DNA from: DASUFF01 sp036274695
GTDB lineage: Bacteria; UBA10199; JACPAL01; GCA-016699445
DNA: 13,204 nt
Direction of reading: 5' to 3'
Assembly (NCBI GenBank): GCA_036274695.1
Contig: DASUFF010000128.1
Location: 1 to 13,204 of the forward strand
This document shows, one piece after another, positions 12,573 to 13,204 of this stretch. The position numbers and the translations under genes were made by a program. Under the pieces are notes generated by a model. That model had not been told where the DNA came from. It saw only the letters and a program-made list of their open reading frames with translations, and ran no database searches. Numbering within the stretch: the first letter of the stretch is position 1; each line of letters begins with the position of its first letter.

Positions 12573-13204
12573 TCACCAATAGCCGGCCGACGGAGAGGCC
12601 TCGCTCCGGTCCCTCACCCGAGGGACGGCGGCCAACCTCTCCCGCGACAGGCGTTTCAAATAGAACGCGTCCAAAAGCGGCGTGGTCATGAACGTCGTGG
12701 CCAGCGCCATCAGCACCAGCATCGCGAAGAGCGTGGGCGAGACGATGCCCAGGTCCAGCCCGATGTTCAGCACCACCAGCTCCATCAACCCCCGCGTGTT
12801 CATGAGGATGCCGACGGCGCCCGCGTCGCCCCACGACATGCCCGTGAGGCGCGAGGCCAGCGTGGCCCCGCCCAGCTTGCCCGCCACCGCCACGGCCATG
12901 ATCACCGCGGCGTAGAACCAGTAGTCGCCGCCGCTCAAGAGAGAGACGCTCGTCTTGAGTCCGGTCAGCGCGAAGAACAGGGGAAGAAGGAGAACGACGG
13001 TCAGGTCTTCCAATTTTTCGGAGAGAGCCGCGGCCAGCCCGTTGTCCTTCGGAAGAACGGCCCCCACGAGGAAGGCGCCGAAGAGGGCGTGGATGCCCAG
13101 ATGTTCGGTGATCCAAGCCGACGCCAAGACCGCCATCAGGATCACGGCCAGCAGGTCTTTGGTCATCGTGTCCAGGCCGCGCCGCTTGCGATTGGCCATG
13201 AGGG
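12573..13204 (-). CDS. CPA2-family cation/proton antiporter, C-terminal part
   Basis: The reading frame is open from a TGA at 12573-12575 to the right edge, so the gene starts outside the window. About 210 residues are visible. They hold roughly five to six hydrophobic segments: L-L-A-V-I-L-M-A-V-L-A, then A-L-F-G-A-F-L-V-G-A-V-L-P, T-V-V-L-L-L-P-L-F-F-A-L-T-G-L, W-F-Y-A-A-V-I-M-A-V-A-V-A, and A-V-G-I-L-M-N-T-R-G-L-M-E-L-V-V-L-N-I-G with a final helix ending M-T-T-P-L-L. The N-T-R-G-L-M-E-L-V-V-L-N motif and L-F-A-M-L-V-L-M-A-L-A-T-T-F-M-T-T-P are hallmarks of the CPA2 Na+/H+ and K+/H+ antiporter family in the inner membrane. The fragment ends in a short polar tail with no TrkA-N domain. A Met at 13199 is internal, since family-like sequence should continue upstream. 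It sits 7 bp ahead of the aminotransferase. Confidence 0.88.
   Translation of the reverse strand, partial: LMANRKRRGLDTMTKDLLAVILMAVLASAWITEHLGIHALFGAFLVGAVLPKDNGLAAALSEKLEDLTVVLLLPLFFALTGLKTSVSLLSGGDYWFYAAVIMAVAVAGKLGGATLASRLTGMSWGDAGAVGILMNTRGLMELVVLNIGLDLGIVSPTLFAMLVLMALATTFMTTPLLDAFYLKRLSRERLAAVPRVRDRSEASPSAGYW

Overview
The window comes from a GC-rich bacterial chromosome. A Gram-negative, deltaproteobacteria-like or related uncultured lineage fits best, but this is a low-confidence inference: there is no rRNA or other marker gene, and the guess rests on GC content, codon use and gene mix. No tRNA, rRNA, CRISPR array, transposase or integrase was seen.

Left edge (1-1052, plus strand): the last 52 codons of an Mrp/NBP35-type iron-sulfur carrier ATPase, an AT-rich spacer, and a 258-residue soluble helical protein of unknown function. 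That gene meets the rest of the window tail to tail with only 4 bp between stop codons.

Everything from 1057 to the right edge is on the minus strand. In transcription order, starting at the right edge, there is first a tightly packed, translationally coupled block: the C-terminal part of a CPA2-family cation/proton antiporter, a HisC-like PLP aminotransferase, a NifV/AksA-type homocitrate synthase-like enzyme, a LeuC-like and a LeuD-like hydro-lyase subunit, a LuxE-like acyl-protein synthetase, a LuxC-like acyl-CoA reductase, and a PotD-like solute-binding protein with no signal peptide. Adjacent genes overlap by 4, 4, 13, 17, 4 and 23 bp, apart from 7 bp between antiporter and aminotransferase. 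A looser second block follows: an SRPBCC/START-like protein, an FAD-dependent monooxygenase and an O-methyltransferase, with gaps of 86, 162 and 40 bp.

The coupled block is the most interesting part. A NifV-like condensing enzyme plus LeuCD-type hydratase plus aminotransferase is the logic of 2-oxoacid chain elongation (2-oxoglutarate to 2-oxoadipate to 2-aminoadipate). The LuxE/LuxC pair is the logic of ATP- and NADPH-driven reduction of a carboxylic acid to an aldehyde. Co-translation of the two halves suggests a dedicated route to an aldehyde from an elongated oxo- or amino-acid, for example a 2-aminoadipate-semialdehyde-like compound, followed by oxidation and O-methylation. No homoisocitrate/isopropylmalate dehydrogenase, luxAB, luxD, PKS or NRPS gene is present, so the product is unknown. 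The substrate-recognition loop of the small hydratase subunit also looks non-canonical.
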